64,000 bases of DNA from NCBI RefSeq assembly GCF_051020985.1, contig NC_134999.1, positions 7,874,001 through 7,938,000 of the forward strand, given 5' to 3'. The notes beneath the pieces are model-generated. The model saw only the letters and a list, made by a program, of their open reading frames with translations. It made no database searches and had not been told where the DNA came from. The position numbers were made by a program, and so were the translations under genes. This DNA is from Nomia melanderi. Its lineage: Eukaryota; Arthropoda; Insecta; Hymenoptera; Halictidae. This document shows, piece by piece, positions 36,000 to 48,582 of the stretch (position 1 is the stretch's first letter; each line of letters opens with the position of its first letter).

Positions 36000-38962
36000 T
36001 AGCCTTCGTCCCTATGAGACATCGTCCTGGAGTCCCATCACTGCTAAGTCAAATGGCTACCCCCGACCTACCTGGCAATTCTGCCGACGGAATCCAAGTT
36101 TTGCAGTTTGGAAACCTGGATTGTATAGTGTAAGGTCAATTTCGACCAAAAGTATCCCGACCTTCCCATCGGTCAGCCGGATGTAGCCTTGGTCCCCATG
36201 AGACCTCGTCCTGGAGTCCAATCACTGCTAAGTCAAATGGCTTCCCCCGACCTTCCTGGCAATTCTGGCCGACGGAATCATAGTTTTCCACTTTGGCAAC
36301 CTGGTTTGTATAGTCTAAAGTCAATTTCGACTAAAAGTATCCCGTACTTCCCATCGGTCAGCCGGATGTAGCCTTGGAACCTACGAGACCTCGTGCAGGA
36401 GTCCCATCACTGCTAAGTCAAATGACTACCCCAGACCTTCCTGCCCATTCTGCCCGACGGAGTCCAAGTTTTCCACTTTGGAAACCTGGATTGTATAGTC
36501 TAAAGTCAATTTCGACCAAAAGTATCCCGACCTTCCCATCGGTCAGACGGATGTAGCCTTCGTCCCTATGATACATCGTCCTGGAGTCCCATCACTGCTA
36601 AGTCAAATGGCTACCCCAGACCTTCCTGCCAATTCTGCCCGACGGAGTCCAAGTTTTCCACTTTGGAAACGGGGATTGTATAGTCTAAAGTCAATTTCGA
36701 CCAAAAGTATACCGACCTTCCCATCGGTCAGCCGGATGTAGCCTTCGTCCCTATGATACATCGTCCTGGAGTCCCATCACTGCTAAGTCAAATGGCTACC
36801 CCAGACCTTCCTGCCAATTCTGCCCGACGGAGTCCAAGTTTTCCACTTTGGAAACCTGGATTGTATAGTCTAAAGTCATTTTCGAACAAAAGAATCCAGA
36901 CCTACCCATCGGTCAGCCGGATGAAGCCTTGGTCCCTATGAGACCTCGCCCTGGTGTCCAATCACTGCTAAGTCAAATGGCTGCCGCCGACCTTCCTGGC
37001 AATTCCGGGCGACGGAGTCCAAGTTTTTCACTTTGGAAACCCGGATTGTATAGTCTAAAGTCAATTTCGAACAAAAGTATCCAGACCTTCCCATCGGTCA
37101 GCCGGATGAAGCCTTGGTCCCTATGAGACCTCGCCCTGGTGTCCAATCACTGCTAAGTCAAATGGCTGCCCCCGACCTTCCTGGCAATTCTGGGCGACGG
37201 AATCCAAGTTTTCCACTTTGGAAACCCGGATTGTATAGTCTAAAGTCAATTTCGACCAAAAGTATCCCGACCTTCCCATAGGTCAGCCGGATGTAGCCTT
37301 GGTCCCTATGAGACCTCGTCCTGGAGTCCCATCACTGCTAAGTCAAATGGCTACACCCGATCTTCCTGGCAATTCTGGCCGACGGAATCCAAGTTTTCCA
37401 CTTTGGCAACCTGGATTGTATTGTCTAAAGTCAATTTCGACCAAAAGTATCCCGAACTTCACATCGGTCAGCCGGATGTAGCATTGGAACCTATGAGACC
37501 TCGTCCTGGAGTCCCATCACAGCTAAGTCAAATGACTCCCCCGACCTTCCTGGCAATTCCGGCCGACGGAATACAAGTTTTCCAGTTTGGAAACCTGGTT
37601 TGCATAGTCTAAAGTCAATTTCGACCAAAAGTATCCCGACCCTCCCATCGGTCAGCCGAATGTAGCCTTGGTCCCTATGAGACCTCTCTGTGGTGTCCAA
37701 TCACTGCTAAGTCAAATGGCTATCCCCGACCTTCCTGGCAATTCTGGCCGACGGAATCCAAGTTTTCCACTTTGGCAACCTGGTTTGTATAGTCTAAAGT
37801 CAATTTCGACCAAAAGTATCCCGACCTTCCCATAGGTCAGCCGGATGTAGCCTTGGTCCCTATGAGACCTCGCCCTGGTGTCCAATCACTGCAAAGTCAA
37901 ATGACTACCCCCGACCTTCCTGGCAATTCTGGCCGACGGAATCCAAGTTTTCCAGTTTGGCAACCTGGTTTGTATAGTCTAAAGTCATTTTCGACCAAAA
38001 GTATCCAGACCTTCACATCGGTCACCCGGATGTAGCTTTGGTCCCTATGAGACCTCGTCCTGGAGTCCCATCACTGCGAAGTCAAATGGCTACCCCCGAC
38101 CTTTCTGACAATTCTGCCCGACGGAATCCAAGTTTTGCACTTTGGAAACCTGGATCGAATAGTCTAAAGTCAATTTTGTCCAAAAGAATCCCGACTTTCC
38201 CATCGGTCAGCAGGATGTAGCCTTGGAACCTATGAGACGTCGTCCTGGAGTCCCATCACTGCTAAGTCAAATGGCTACCCCCGACCTTCCTGGCAATTCT
38301 GGCCGACGGAATCCAAGTTTTCCACTTTGGCCACCTGGTTTGTATTGTCTAAAGTCATTTTCGAACAAAAGTATCCAGACCTTCCCATCGGTCAGCTGGA
38401 TGTAGCATTGGTCCCTGTGAGACCTCGCCCTGGTGTCCAACCACTGCAAAGTCAAATGACTACTCCCGGCCTTCATGGCAATTCTGCCCGACGGAATCCA
38501 AGTTTTCCACTTTGGCAACCTGGTTTGTATAGTCTAAAGTCATTTTCGACCAAAAGTATCCAGACCTTCCCATCGGTCAGCCGGATGTAGCCTTGGTCCC
38601 TGTGAGACCTCGCCCTGGTTTCCAATCACTGCTAAGTCAAATGACTACTCCCGACCTTCATGGCAATTCTGCCCGACTTAATTCAAGTTTTCCACTTTGG
38701 AAACCTGGATTGTATAGTCTAAGGTCAATTTCGACCAAAAGTATCCCGACCTTCCCATCGGGCAGCCGGATGTAGCCTTGGTCCCTATGAGACCTCGTCC
38801 TGGAGTCATATCACTGCTAAGTCAAATGGCTACCCCCGACCTTTCTGGCAATTCTGCCCGACGGAATCCAAGTTTTGCACTTTGGAAACCTGGATCGAAT
38901 AGTCTAAAGTCAATTTTGTCCAATAGAATCCCGACTTTCCCATCGGTCAGCAGGATGTAGCC

Positions 38963-40078
38963 TTGGAACTTATGAGACGTCGTCCTGGAGTCCCATCACT
39001 GCTAAGTCAAATGGCTACTCCCGACCTTCATGGCAATTCTGCCCGACTTAATTCAAGTTTTCCACTTTGGAAACCTGGTTTGTATAGTCCAAAGTCATTT
39101 TCGACCAAAAGTATCCAGACCTTCCCATCGGTCAGCGGGAAGTAGCCTTGGTCCCTATGAGACCTCGTCCTGGAGTCCCATCACTGCGAAGTCAAATGGC
39201 TTCCCTCGACCTTCCTGGCAATTCTGCCCGATGGAATACAGGTTTTGCACTTTGGAAACCTGGATCGTATAGTCTAAAGTCAATTTTGTCCAAAAGAATC
39301 CCGACTTTCCCATCGGTCAGCCGGATGTAGCCTTGATCCCTATGAGACCTCGTCCAGGAGTCCCATCACAGCTATGTCAAATGGCAGCTACCCCCGACAT
39401 TCCTGGCTACTCTGCCCGACGGAATCCAAGTTTTCCACTTTGGAAACCTGGATTGTATAGTCTAAAGTCAATTTTGTCCAAAAGAATCCCGACTTTCCCA
39501 TCGGTCAGCAGGATGTAGCCTTGGAACCTATGAGACGTCGTCCTGGAGCCCCATCACAGCTATGTCAAATGACTACTCCCGACCTTCATGGCAATTCTGC
39601 CCGACTTAATTCAAGTTTTCCACTTTGGAAACCTGGTTTGAATAGTCCAAAGTCATTTTCGACCAAAAGTATCCAGACCTTCCCATCGGTCAGCGGGAAG
39701 TAGCCTTGGTCCCTATGAGACCTCGTCCTGGAGTCCCATCACTGCGAAGTCAAATGGCTTCCCCCGACCTTCCTGGCAATTCTGCCCGATGGAATACAAG
39801 TTTTGCACTTTGGAAACCTGGATCGCATAGTCTAAAGTCAATTTTGTCCAAAAGAATCCCGACTTTCCCATCGGTCAGCCGGATGTAGCCTTGATCCCTA
39901 TGAGACCTCGTCCAGGAGTCCCATCACAGCTATGTCAAATGGCAGCTACCCCCGACATTCCTGGCTACTCTGCCCGACGGAATCCAAGTTTTCCACTTTG
40001 GAAACCTGGATTGTATAGTCTAAAGTCAATTTTGTCCAAAAGAATCCCGACTTTCCCATCGGTCAGCAGGATGTAGCC
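38963..40078. repeat. 3-monomer (558-bp) tandem duplication
   Basis: Monomers at 38,963, 39,148 and 39,333 recur at 39,521, 39,706 and 39,891 (offset 558 = 185 + 185 + 188). Markers in order are the GACTTAATTC subtype ending GCGGGAAGTAG, a GCGAAGTC, GATGGAATAC subtype, and a 188-bp monomer with CAAATGGCAGCTACC and TGTCCAAAAGAATCCC. The same duplication is present at 51,726-52,841 in the copy 2 block, so it predates the 69-monomer duplication. Confidence 0.9.
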
Positions 40079-42279
40079 TTGGAACCTATGAGACCTCGTC
40101 CTGGAGCCCAATCACTGCTAAGTCAAATGGCTACCCCCGACCTTCCTGGCAATTCTGGCCGACGGAATCCAAGTTTTCCACTTTGGCCACCTGGTTTGTA
40201 TAGTCTAAAGTCATTTTCGACCCAAAGTATCCAGACCTTCCCATCGGTCAGCCGGATGTAGCCTTGGTCCCTATGAGACCTCGTCCAGGAGTCCCATCAC
40301 AGCTATGTCAAATGACTACTCCCGACCTTCATGGCAATTCTGCCCGACTTAATTCAAGTTTTCCACTTTGGAAACCTGGTTTGTATAGTCTAAAGTCATT
40401 TTCGACCAAAAGTATCCAGACCTTCCCATCGGTCAGCCGGATGTAGCCTTGGTCCCTATGAGACCTCGTCCTGGAGTCCCATCACTGCGAAGTCAAATGG
40501 CTTCCCCCGACCTTCCTGGCAATTCTGCCCGACGGAATCCAAGTTTTGCACCTTGGAAACCTTTATCGTATAGTCTAAAGTCAATTTCGACCAAAAGTAT
40601 TCCGACCTTCCCATCGGTCAGCCGGATGTAGACTTGGTCCCTATGAGACCTCGCCCTGGTGTCCAATCACTGCTGAGTCAAATGGCTACCCCCGACCTTC
40701 CTGGCAATTCTGCCCGACGAAATCCAAGTTTTCCACTTTGGAAACCTGGATTGTATAGTCTAAAGTCTATTTCGACCAAAAGTATCCAGACCTTCCCATC
40801 GGTCAGCCGGATGTAGCCTTGGTCCCTATGAGACCTCGTTCAGGAGTCCCATCACAGCTATGTCAAATGGCAGCTACCCCCGACATACCTGGCTACTCTG
40901 CCCGACGGAATCCAAGTTTTCTACATTAATAACCTGATTTCTATAGTCAAAAGTCAATTTCGACCAAAAGTATCCAGACCTTCCCATCGGTCAGCCGGAT
41001 GTAGCCTTGGTCCCTATGAGACCTCGTCCTGGAGTCCCATCACAGCTAAATCAAATGGCTCCCTCGACCTTCCTGGCAATTCCGGCCGACGGAATCCAAG
41101 TTTTCCACTTTGGAAACCTGGATTGTATAGTCTAAAGTCAATTTCGACCAAAAGTATCCCGACCTTCCCATCGGCCAGTCGGATGTAGCCTTGGTCCCTA
41201 TGAGACCTCGTCCTGGAGTCCCATCACTGCGAAGTCAAATGGCTTCCCCCCACCTTCCTGGCAATTCTGCCCGACGGAATCCGAGTTTTGCACTTTGGAA
41301 GCCTGGATCGTATAGTCTAAAGTCAATTTTGTCCAAAAGAATCCCGACTTTCCCATCGGTCAGCCGGATGTAGCCTTGATCCCTATGAGACCTCGTCCAG
41401 GAGTCCCATCACAGCTATGTCAAATGGCAGCTACCCCCGACGTTCCTGGCTACTCTGCCCGACGGAATCCAAGTTTTCCACTTTGATAACCTGATTTCGA
41501 TAGTCTAAAGTCAATTTCGACCAAAAGTATTCCGACCTTCCCATCGGTCAGACGGATGTAGCCTTGGTCCCTATGACACCTCGCCGTGGTGTCCAATCAC
41601 TGCTAAGTCAAATGGCTACCCCCGACCTTTCTGGCAATTCTGCCCGACGGAATCCAAGTTTTGCACTTTGTAAACCTGGATCGAATAGTCTAAAGTCAAT
41701 TTTGTCCAAAAGAATCCCGACTTTCCCATCGGTCAGCAGGATGTAGCCTTGGAACCTATGAGACGTCGTCCTGGAGTCCCATCACTGCTAAGTCAAATGG
41801 CTACCCCCGACCTTCCTGGCAATTCTGGCCGACGAAATCCAAGTTTTCCACTTTGGAAACCTGGATTGTATAGTCTAAAGTCTATTTCGACCAAAAGTAT
41901 CCCGACCTTCCCATCGGTCAGCCGGATGTAGCCTTGGTCCCTATGAGACGTCGTTCAGGAGTCCCATCACAGCTATGTCAAATGGCAGCTACCCCCGACA
42001 TACCTGGCTACTCTGCCCGACGGAATCCAAGTTTTCCACTTTGGAAACCTGGTTTGTATAGTCTAAAGTCATTTTCGACCAAAAGTATCCAGACCTTCCC
42101 ATCGGTCAGCCGGATGTAGCCTTGGTCCCTATGAGACCTCGTCCAGGAGTCCCATCACAGCTATGTCAAATGACTACTCCCGACCTTCATGGCAATTCTG
42201 CCCGACTTAATTCAAGTTTTCCACTTTGGAAACCTGGTTTGTATAGTCTACAGTCATTTTCGACCAAAAGTATCCAGAC
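40052..42279. repeat. 12-monomer tandem duplication (2,228 bp), copy 1
   Basis: The segment matches 42,280-44,507 at a constant offset of 2,228 bp. I saw no difference between the copies, including at private variants such as CTACATTAATAACCTGATTT (about 40,920 and 43,148) and CGACCCAAAG (40,219 and 42,447). The boundary is set inside a monomer: the monomer at 42,122 starts like the one at 44,350 but ends GACTTTCCCATCGGTCAGCA, like the one at 39,891. Confidence 0.93.
40634..40818. repeat. Representative 185-bp monomer
   Basis: This is a typical full-length copy, given as a reference for phase. It starts at TTGGTCCC and ends at GGATGTAGAC/GCC just before the next TTGG. Around its middle it carries a perfect dyad, TTTCCA-CTT-TGGAAA (monomer positions about 97-111). 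It also carries TTTCGACC near position 138 and CAGCCGGATG near 171, so TaqI (TCGA) and MspI/HpaII (CCGG) sites occur about once per monomer across much of the array. Most sequence differences between monomers are single-base changes shared by sets of monomers rather than private changes. That is the usual mark of concerted evolution. Confidence 0.9.
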
Positions 42280-44507
42280 TTTCCCATCGGTCAGCAGGAT
42301 GTAGCCTTGGAACCTATGAGACCTCGTCCTGGAGCCCAATCACTGCTAAGTCAAATGGCTACCCCCGACCTTCCTGGCAATTCTGGCCGACGGAATCCAA
42401 GTTTTCCACTTTGGCCACCTGGTTTGTATAGTCTAAAGTCATTTTCGACCCAAAGTATCCAGACCTTCCCATCGGTCAGCCGGATGTAGCCTTGGTCCCT
42501 ATGAGACCTCGTCCAGGAGTCCCATCACAGCTATGTCAAATGACTACTCCCGACCTTCATGGCAATTCTGCCCGACTTAATTCAAGTTTTCCACTTTGGA
42601 AACCTGGTTTGTATAGTCTAAAGTCATTTTCGACCAAAAGTATCCAGACCTTCCCATCGGTCAGCCGGATGTAGCCTTGGTCCCTATGAGACCTCGTCCT
42701 GGAGTCCCATCACTGCGAAGTCAAATGGCTTCCCCCGACCTTCCTGGCAATTCTGCCCGACGGAATCCAAGTTTTGCACCTTGGAAACCTTTATCGTATA
42801 GTCTAAAGTCAATTTCGACCAAAAGTATTCCGACCTTCCCATCGGTCAGCCGGATGTAGACTTGGTCCCTATGAGACCTCGCCCTGGTGTCCAATCACTG
42901 CTGAGTCAAATGGCTACCCCCGACCTTCCTGGCAATTCTGCCCGACGAAATCCAAGTTTTCCACTTTGGAAACCTGGATTGTATAGTCTAAAGTCTATTT
43001 CGACCAAAAGTATCCAGACCTTCCCATCGGTCAGCCGGATGTAGCCTTGGTCCCTATGAGACCTCGTTCAGGAGTCCCATCACAGCTATGTCAAATGGCA
43101 GCTACCCCCGACATACCTGGCTACTCTGCCCGACGGAATCCAAGTTTTCTACATTAATAACCTGATTTCTATAGTCAAAAGTCAATTTCGACCAAAAGTA
43201 TCCAGACCTTCCCATCGGTCAGCCGGATGTAGCCTTGGTCCCTATGAGACCTCGTCCTGGAGTCCCATCACAGCTAAATCAAATGGCTCCCTCGACCTTC
43301 CTGGCAATTCCGGCCGACGGAATCCAAGTTTTCCACTTTGGAAACCTGGATTGTATAGTCTAAAGTCAATTTCGACCAAAAGTATCCCGACCTTCCCATC
43401 GGCCAGTCGGATGTAGCCTTGGTCCCTATGAGACCTCGTCCTGGAGTCCCATCACTGCGAAGTCAAATGGCTTCCCCCCACCTTCCTGGCAATTCTGCCC
43501 GACGGAATCCGAGTTTTGCACTTTGGAAGCCTGGATCGTATAGTCTAAAGTCAATTTTGTCCAAAAGAATCCCGACTTTCCCATCGGTCAGCCGGATGTA
43601 GCCTTGATCCCTATGAGACCTCGTCCAGGAGTCCCATCACAGCTATGTCAAATGGCAGCTACCCCCGACGTTCCTGGCTACTCTGCCCGACGGAATCCAA
43701 GTTTTCCACTTTGATAACCTGATTTCGATAGTCTAAAGTCAATTTCGACCAAAAGTATTCCGACCTTCCCATCGGTCAGACGGATGTAGCCTTGGTCCCT
43801 ATGACACCTCGCCGTGGTGTCCAATCACTGCTAAGTCAAATGGCTACCCCCGACCTTTCTGGCAATTCTGCCCGACGGAATCCAAGTTTTGCACTTTGTA
43901 AACCTGGATCGAATAGTCTAAAGTCAATTTTGTCCAAAAGAATCCCGACTTTCCCATCGGTCAGCAGGATGTAGCCTTGGAACCTATGAGACGTCGTCCT
44001 GGAGTCCCATCACTGCTAAGTCAAATGGCTACCCCCGACCTTCCTGGCAATTCTGGCCGACGAAATCCAAGTTTTCCACTTTGGAAACCTGGATTGTATA
44101 GTCTAAAGTCTATTTCGACCAAAAGTATCCCGACCTTCCCATCGGTCAGCCGGATGTAGCCTTGGTCCCTATGAGACGTCGTTCAGGAGTCCCATCACAG
44201 CTATGTCAAATGGCAGCTACCCCCGACATACCTGGCTACTCTGCCCGACGGAATCCAAGTTTTCCACTTTGGAAACCTGGTTTGTATAGTCTAAAGTCAT
44301 TTTCGACCAAAAGTATCCAGACCTTCCCATCGGTCAGCCGGATGTAGCCTTGGTCCCTATGAGACCTCGTCCAGGAGTCCCATCACAGCTATGTCAAATG
44401 ACTACTCCCGACCTTCATGGCAATTCTGCCCGACTTAATTCAAGTTTTCCACTTTGGAAACCTGGTTTGTATAGTCTACAGTCATTTTCGACCAAAAGTA
44501 TCCAGAC
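42280..44507. repeat. 12-monomer tandem duplication (2,228 bp), copy 2
   Basis: This directly follows copy 1 and matches it along its length. Its last monomer (44,350) keeps the ordinary GACCTTCCCATCGGTCAGCC ending, which identifies the join at about 42,277-42,280. This segment and its partner are absent from the 48,763-56,885 block. Confidence 0.92.
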
Positions 44508-47500
44508 CTTCCCATCGGTCAGCCGGATGTAGCCTTGGTCCCTATGAGACCTCTTCCTGGAGTCCCATCACTGCGTAGTCAAATGGCTTCCCCCCACCTT
44601 CCTGGCAATTCTGCCCGACGGAATCCGAGTTTTGCACTTTGGAAGCCTGGATCGTATAGTCTAAAGTCAATTTTGACCAAAAGTATCCCGACCTTCCCAT
44701 CGGTCGGCCGGCTGTAGCTTTGGTCCCTATGAGACATCGTCCTGGAGTCCCATCCCGGCTAAGTCAAATTTCTACCCCCGACCTTCCTGGCAATGCTGGC
44801 CGACGGAATCCAAGTTTTCCACTTTGGAAACCTGGTTTGTATAGTCTAAAGTCATTTTCGACCAAAAGTATCCAGACCTTCCCATCGGTCAACCGGATGT
44901 GGCCTTGGTCCCTATGAGACCTCGCCCTGGTGTCCAGTCACTGCTAAGGCAAATGGATAACCCCGACCTTCCTGGGAATTCTGGCCGACGGAATCCAAGT
45001 TTTCCACTTTGGAAACCTGGATTGTATAGTCTAAAGTCAATTTCGACCAAAAGTATCCCGACCTTCCCATCGGTCAGCCGGATGTAGCCTCGGTCCCTAT
45101 GAGACATCGTCCTGCAGTCCCATCACTGCTAAGTCAAATGGCTACCCCCGACCTTCCTGGCAATTCTGCCCGACGGGATCCAAGTTTTGCACATTGGAAC
45201 CGTGGTTTGTATAGTCTAAAGTCATTTTCGACCAAAAGTATCCAGACCTTCCCATCGGTCAACCGGATGTGGCCTTGGTCCCTATGAGACCTCGCCCTGG
45301 TGTCCAATCACTGCTAAGTCAAATGGATACCCCCGACCTTTCTGGCAATTCTGCCCGACGGAATCCAAGTTTTCCACTTTGGAAACCTGGATTGAATAGT
45401 CTAAAGTCAATTTCGACCAAAAGTATCCCGAACTTCCCATCGGTCAGCCGGATGTAGCCTTGGAACCTGAGACCTCGTCCTGGAGTCCCATCACTGCTAA
45501 GTCAAATGACTACCCCCGACATTCCTGCCAAATCTGCCCGACGGAGTCCAAGATTTCCACTTTGGAAACCTGGTTTGTATAGTCTAAAGTCAATTTCGAC
45601 CAAAAGTATCCCGACCTTCCCATCGGTCAGCAGGATGTAGCCTTGGTCCCTATGAGACCTCGTTCTGGAGTCCCATCACAGCTAAGTCAAACGGCTCCCC
45701 CGACCTTCCTGGCAATTCCTGCCGACGGAATCAAAGTTTTCCACTTTGGAAACCTGGTTTGTATAGTCTAAAGTCAATTTCGACCAAAAGTATCCCGACC
45801 TTCCCATCGGTCAGCCGGATGTTTCCTTGGTCCCTATGAGACCTCGTCCTGGAGTCCCATCACAGCTAAGTCAAGTGGCTCCCCCGACATTCCTGGCAAT
45901 TCTGCACGACGGAATCCAAGTTTTCCACTTTGGAAACCTGGTTTGTATAGTCTAATGTCAATTTCGACCAAAAGTATCCCGACCTACCCATTGGTCAGCC
46001 GGATGTAGCCTTGGTCCCTATGAGACCTCTCCCTGGTGTCCAATCACTGCTAAGTAAAATGGCTACCCCCGACCTTCCTGGCAATTCTGCCCGACGGAAT
46101 CCAAGTTTTGCACTTTGGAAACCTGGATTGTATAGTCTAAAGTCATTTTCGACCAAAAGTATACCGACCATTCCATCGGTCAGCCGGATGTAGCCTTGGT
46201 CCCTATGAGACATCGTCCTGGAGTCAGATCACTGCTAAGTCAAATGGCTTCCCCCGACCTTCCTGGCACTTCTGCCCGACGGAGTCCCAGTTTTCCACTT
46301 TGGAAACCTGGTTTGTATAGTCTAAAGTCATTTTCGACCAAAAGTATCCAGACCTTCCCATCGGTCTGCCGGATGTAGCCTTGGTCCCTATGAGTCCTCG
46401 CCCTGGTGTCCAATCACTGCTAAGTCAAATGGCTACCCCCGACTTTCCTGGCAATTCTGCCCGACGGAATCCAAGTTTTGCACTTTGGAAACCGGGTTTG
46501 TATAGTCTAAGGTCAATTTCGACCAAAAGTATCGCGACCTTCCCTTCGGTCAGCCGGATGTAGCCTTGGTCCCTTTGAGACCTCGTCCTGGAGTCCCATC
46601 ACAGCTAAGTCAAATGGCACCCCCGACCGTCCTGGCACTTCTGGCCAACGGAATCCAGGTGTTCCACTTTGGCAACCTGGTTTGTATAGTCTAAAGTCAT
46701 TTTCGACCAAAAGTATCCAGACCTTCCCGTCGGTCTGCCGGATGTAGCCTTAGTCCCTATGAGATCTCGTCGTGGAGTCCCATCACTGCTAAGTCAAATG
46801 GCTACCCCCGACCTTCCTGGCAATTCTGCCCGACGGAATCCAAGTTTTGCACTTTGGAAACCTGGTTTGTATAGTCTAATGTCAATTTCGACCAAAAGTA
46901 TCCCGACCTTCCCATTGGTCAGCCGGATGTAGCCTTGGTCCCTATGAGACCTCTCCCTGGTGTCCAATCACTGCTAAGTAAAATGGCTACCCCCGACCTT
47001 CCTGGCAATTCTGCTCGACGGAATCCAAGTTTTGCACTTTGGAAACCTGGATTGTATAGTCTAAAGTCACTTTCGACCAAAAGTATACCGACCATCCCAT
47101 CGGTCAGCCGGATGTAGCCTTGGTCCCAATGAGACCTCGTCCTGGAGTCCCATCACAGCTAAGTCAAATGACTACCCCCGACCTTCTTGGCAATTCTGCC
47201 CCGACGGAATCCAAGTTTTGCACTTTGGAAACCTGGATTGTATAGTCTAATGTCAATTTCGACCAAAAGTATCCCGAACTTCCCATCGGTCAGCCGGATG
47301 TAGCCTTGGTCCCTATGGGACCTCGCCCTGGTGTCCAATCACTGCTAAGTCAAACGACTACGCCCGACCTTCATGGCAATTCTGCCCGACGGAATCCAAG
47401 TTTTCCACTTTGGAAACCTGGATTGTATAGTCTAAGGTCAATTTCGACCAAAAGTATCGCGACCTTCCCTTCGGTCAGCCGGATGTAGCCTTGGTCCCTA

Positions 47501-48413
47501 TGAGACCTCGTCCTGGAGTCCCATCACAGCTAAGTCAAATGGCCCCCCGACCGTCCTGGCACTTCTGGCCGACGGAATCCAGGTGTTCCACTTTGGCAAC
47601 CTGGTTTGTATAGTCTAAAGTCAATTTCGACTAAAAGTATCCCGTACTTCCCATCGGTCAGCCGGATGTAGCTTTGGAACCTATGAGACCTCGTCATGGA
47701 GTCCCATCACTGCTAAGTCAAATGACTATCTCCGACCTTCCTGGCAATTCTGGCCGACGGAATCCAAGTTTTCCACTTTGGCAACCTGGTTTGTACAGTC
47801 TAAAGTCATTTTCGACCAAAAGTATCCCGAACTTCCCATCGGTCAGCCGGATGTAGCCTTCGTCCCTACGAGACATCGTCGTGATGTCCCATCACTGCTA
47901 AGTCAAATGGCTACCACCGACCTACCTGGCAATTCCGGCCGACGGAATCCAAGTTTTCAACTTTGGCAACCTGGTTTGTATAGTCTAAAGTCATTTTCGA
48001 CCAAAAGTATCCAGACCTTCCCATCGGTCTGCCGGATGTAGCCTTGGTCCCTATGAGTCCTCGCCCTGGTGTCCAATCACTGCTAAGTCAAATGGCTACC
48101 CCAGACTTTCCTAGCAATTCTGCCCGACGGAATCCATGTTTTGCACTTTGGAAACCTGGTTTGTATAGTCTAAAGTCATTTCCGACCTAAATTATCCAGA
48201 CCTTCCCATCGGTCAGCCGTATGTAGCCTTGGTCCCTATCAGATCCCGCCCTGGAGTCCCATCACTGCCAAGTCAAATGGCTACCCCCGACCTTCCTGGC
48301 AATTCTGGCCGACGGAATCCAAGTTTTGCACTTTGGAAACCTGGATTGTATAGTCTAAAGTCATTTTCGACCAAAAGTATCCCGACCTTCCCATTGGTCA
48401 GCCGGATGTAGCC

Positions 48414-48582
48414 TTCGTCCCTATGAGACATCACTGCTAAGTCAAATGGCTTCCCCCGACCTTCCTAGCAATTCTGCCCGACGGAGTCCCAGTTTTCCAC
48501 TTTGGAAACCTGGTTTGTATAGTCTAAAGTCATTTTCGACCAAAAGTATCCAGACCTTCCCATCGGTCAGCCGAATGTAGCC
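48414..48582. repeat. 169-bp deleted monomer
   Basis: The monomer reads TTCGTCCCTATGAGACATCA then CTGCTAAG, so 16 bases normally lying between GACATC and ACTGC are missing. The lost interval would be flanked by CATC on both sides, so loss by replication slippage or repair at a 4-base direct repeat is plausible. The same shortened monomer lies at 56,536-56,704. Confidence 0.9.

Noticed and set aside
40772..40795. CENP-B box around TTTCGACCAAAAG
   Set aside because: TTCG is followed by suitable spacing for part of the motif, but the required CGGG is absent at the correct distance, on either strand.
40919..40951. Altered segment TACATTAATAACCTGATTTC as a possible insertion or control site
   Set aside because: It keeps the length and phase of the monomer and recurs 2,228 bp later in the 12-monomer duplication. 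It is a diverged monomer.
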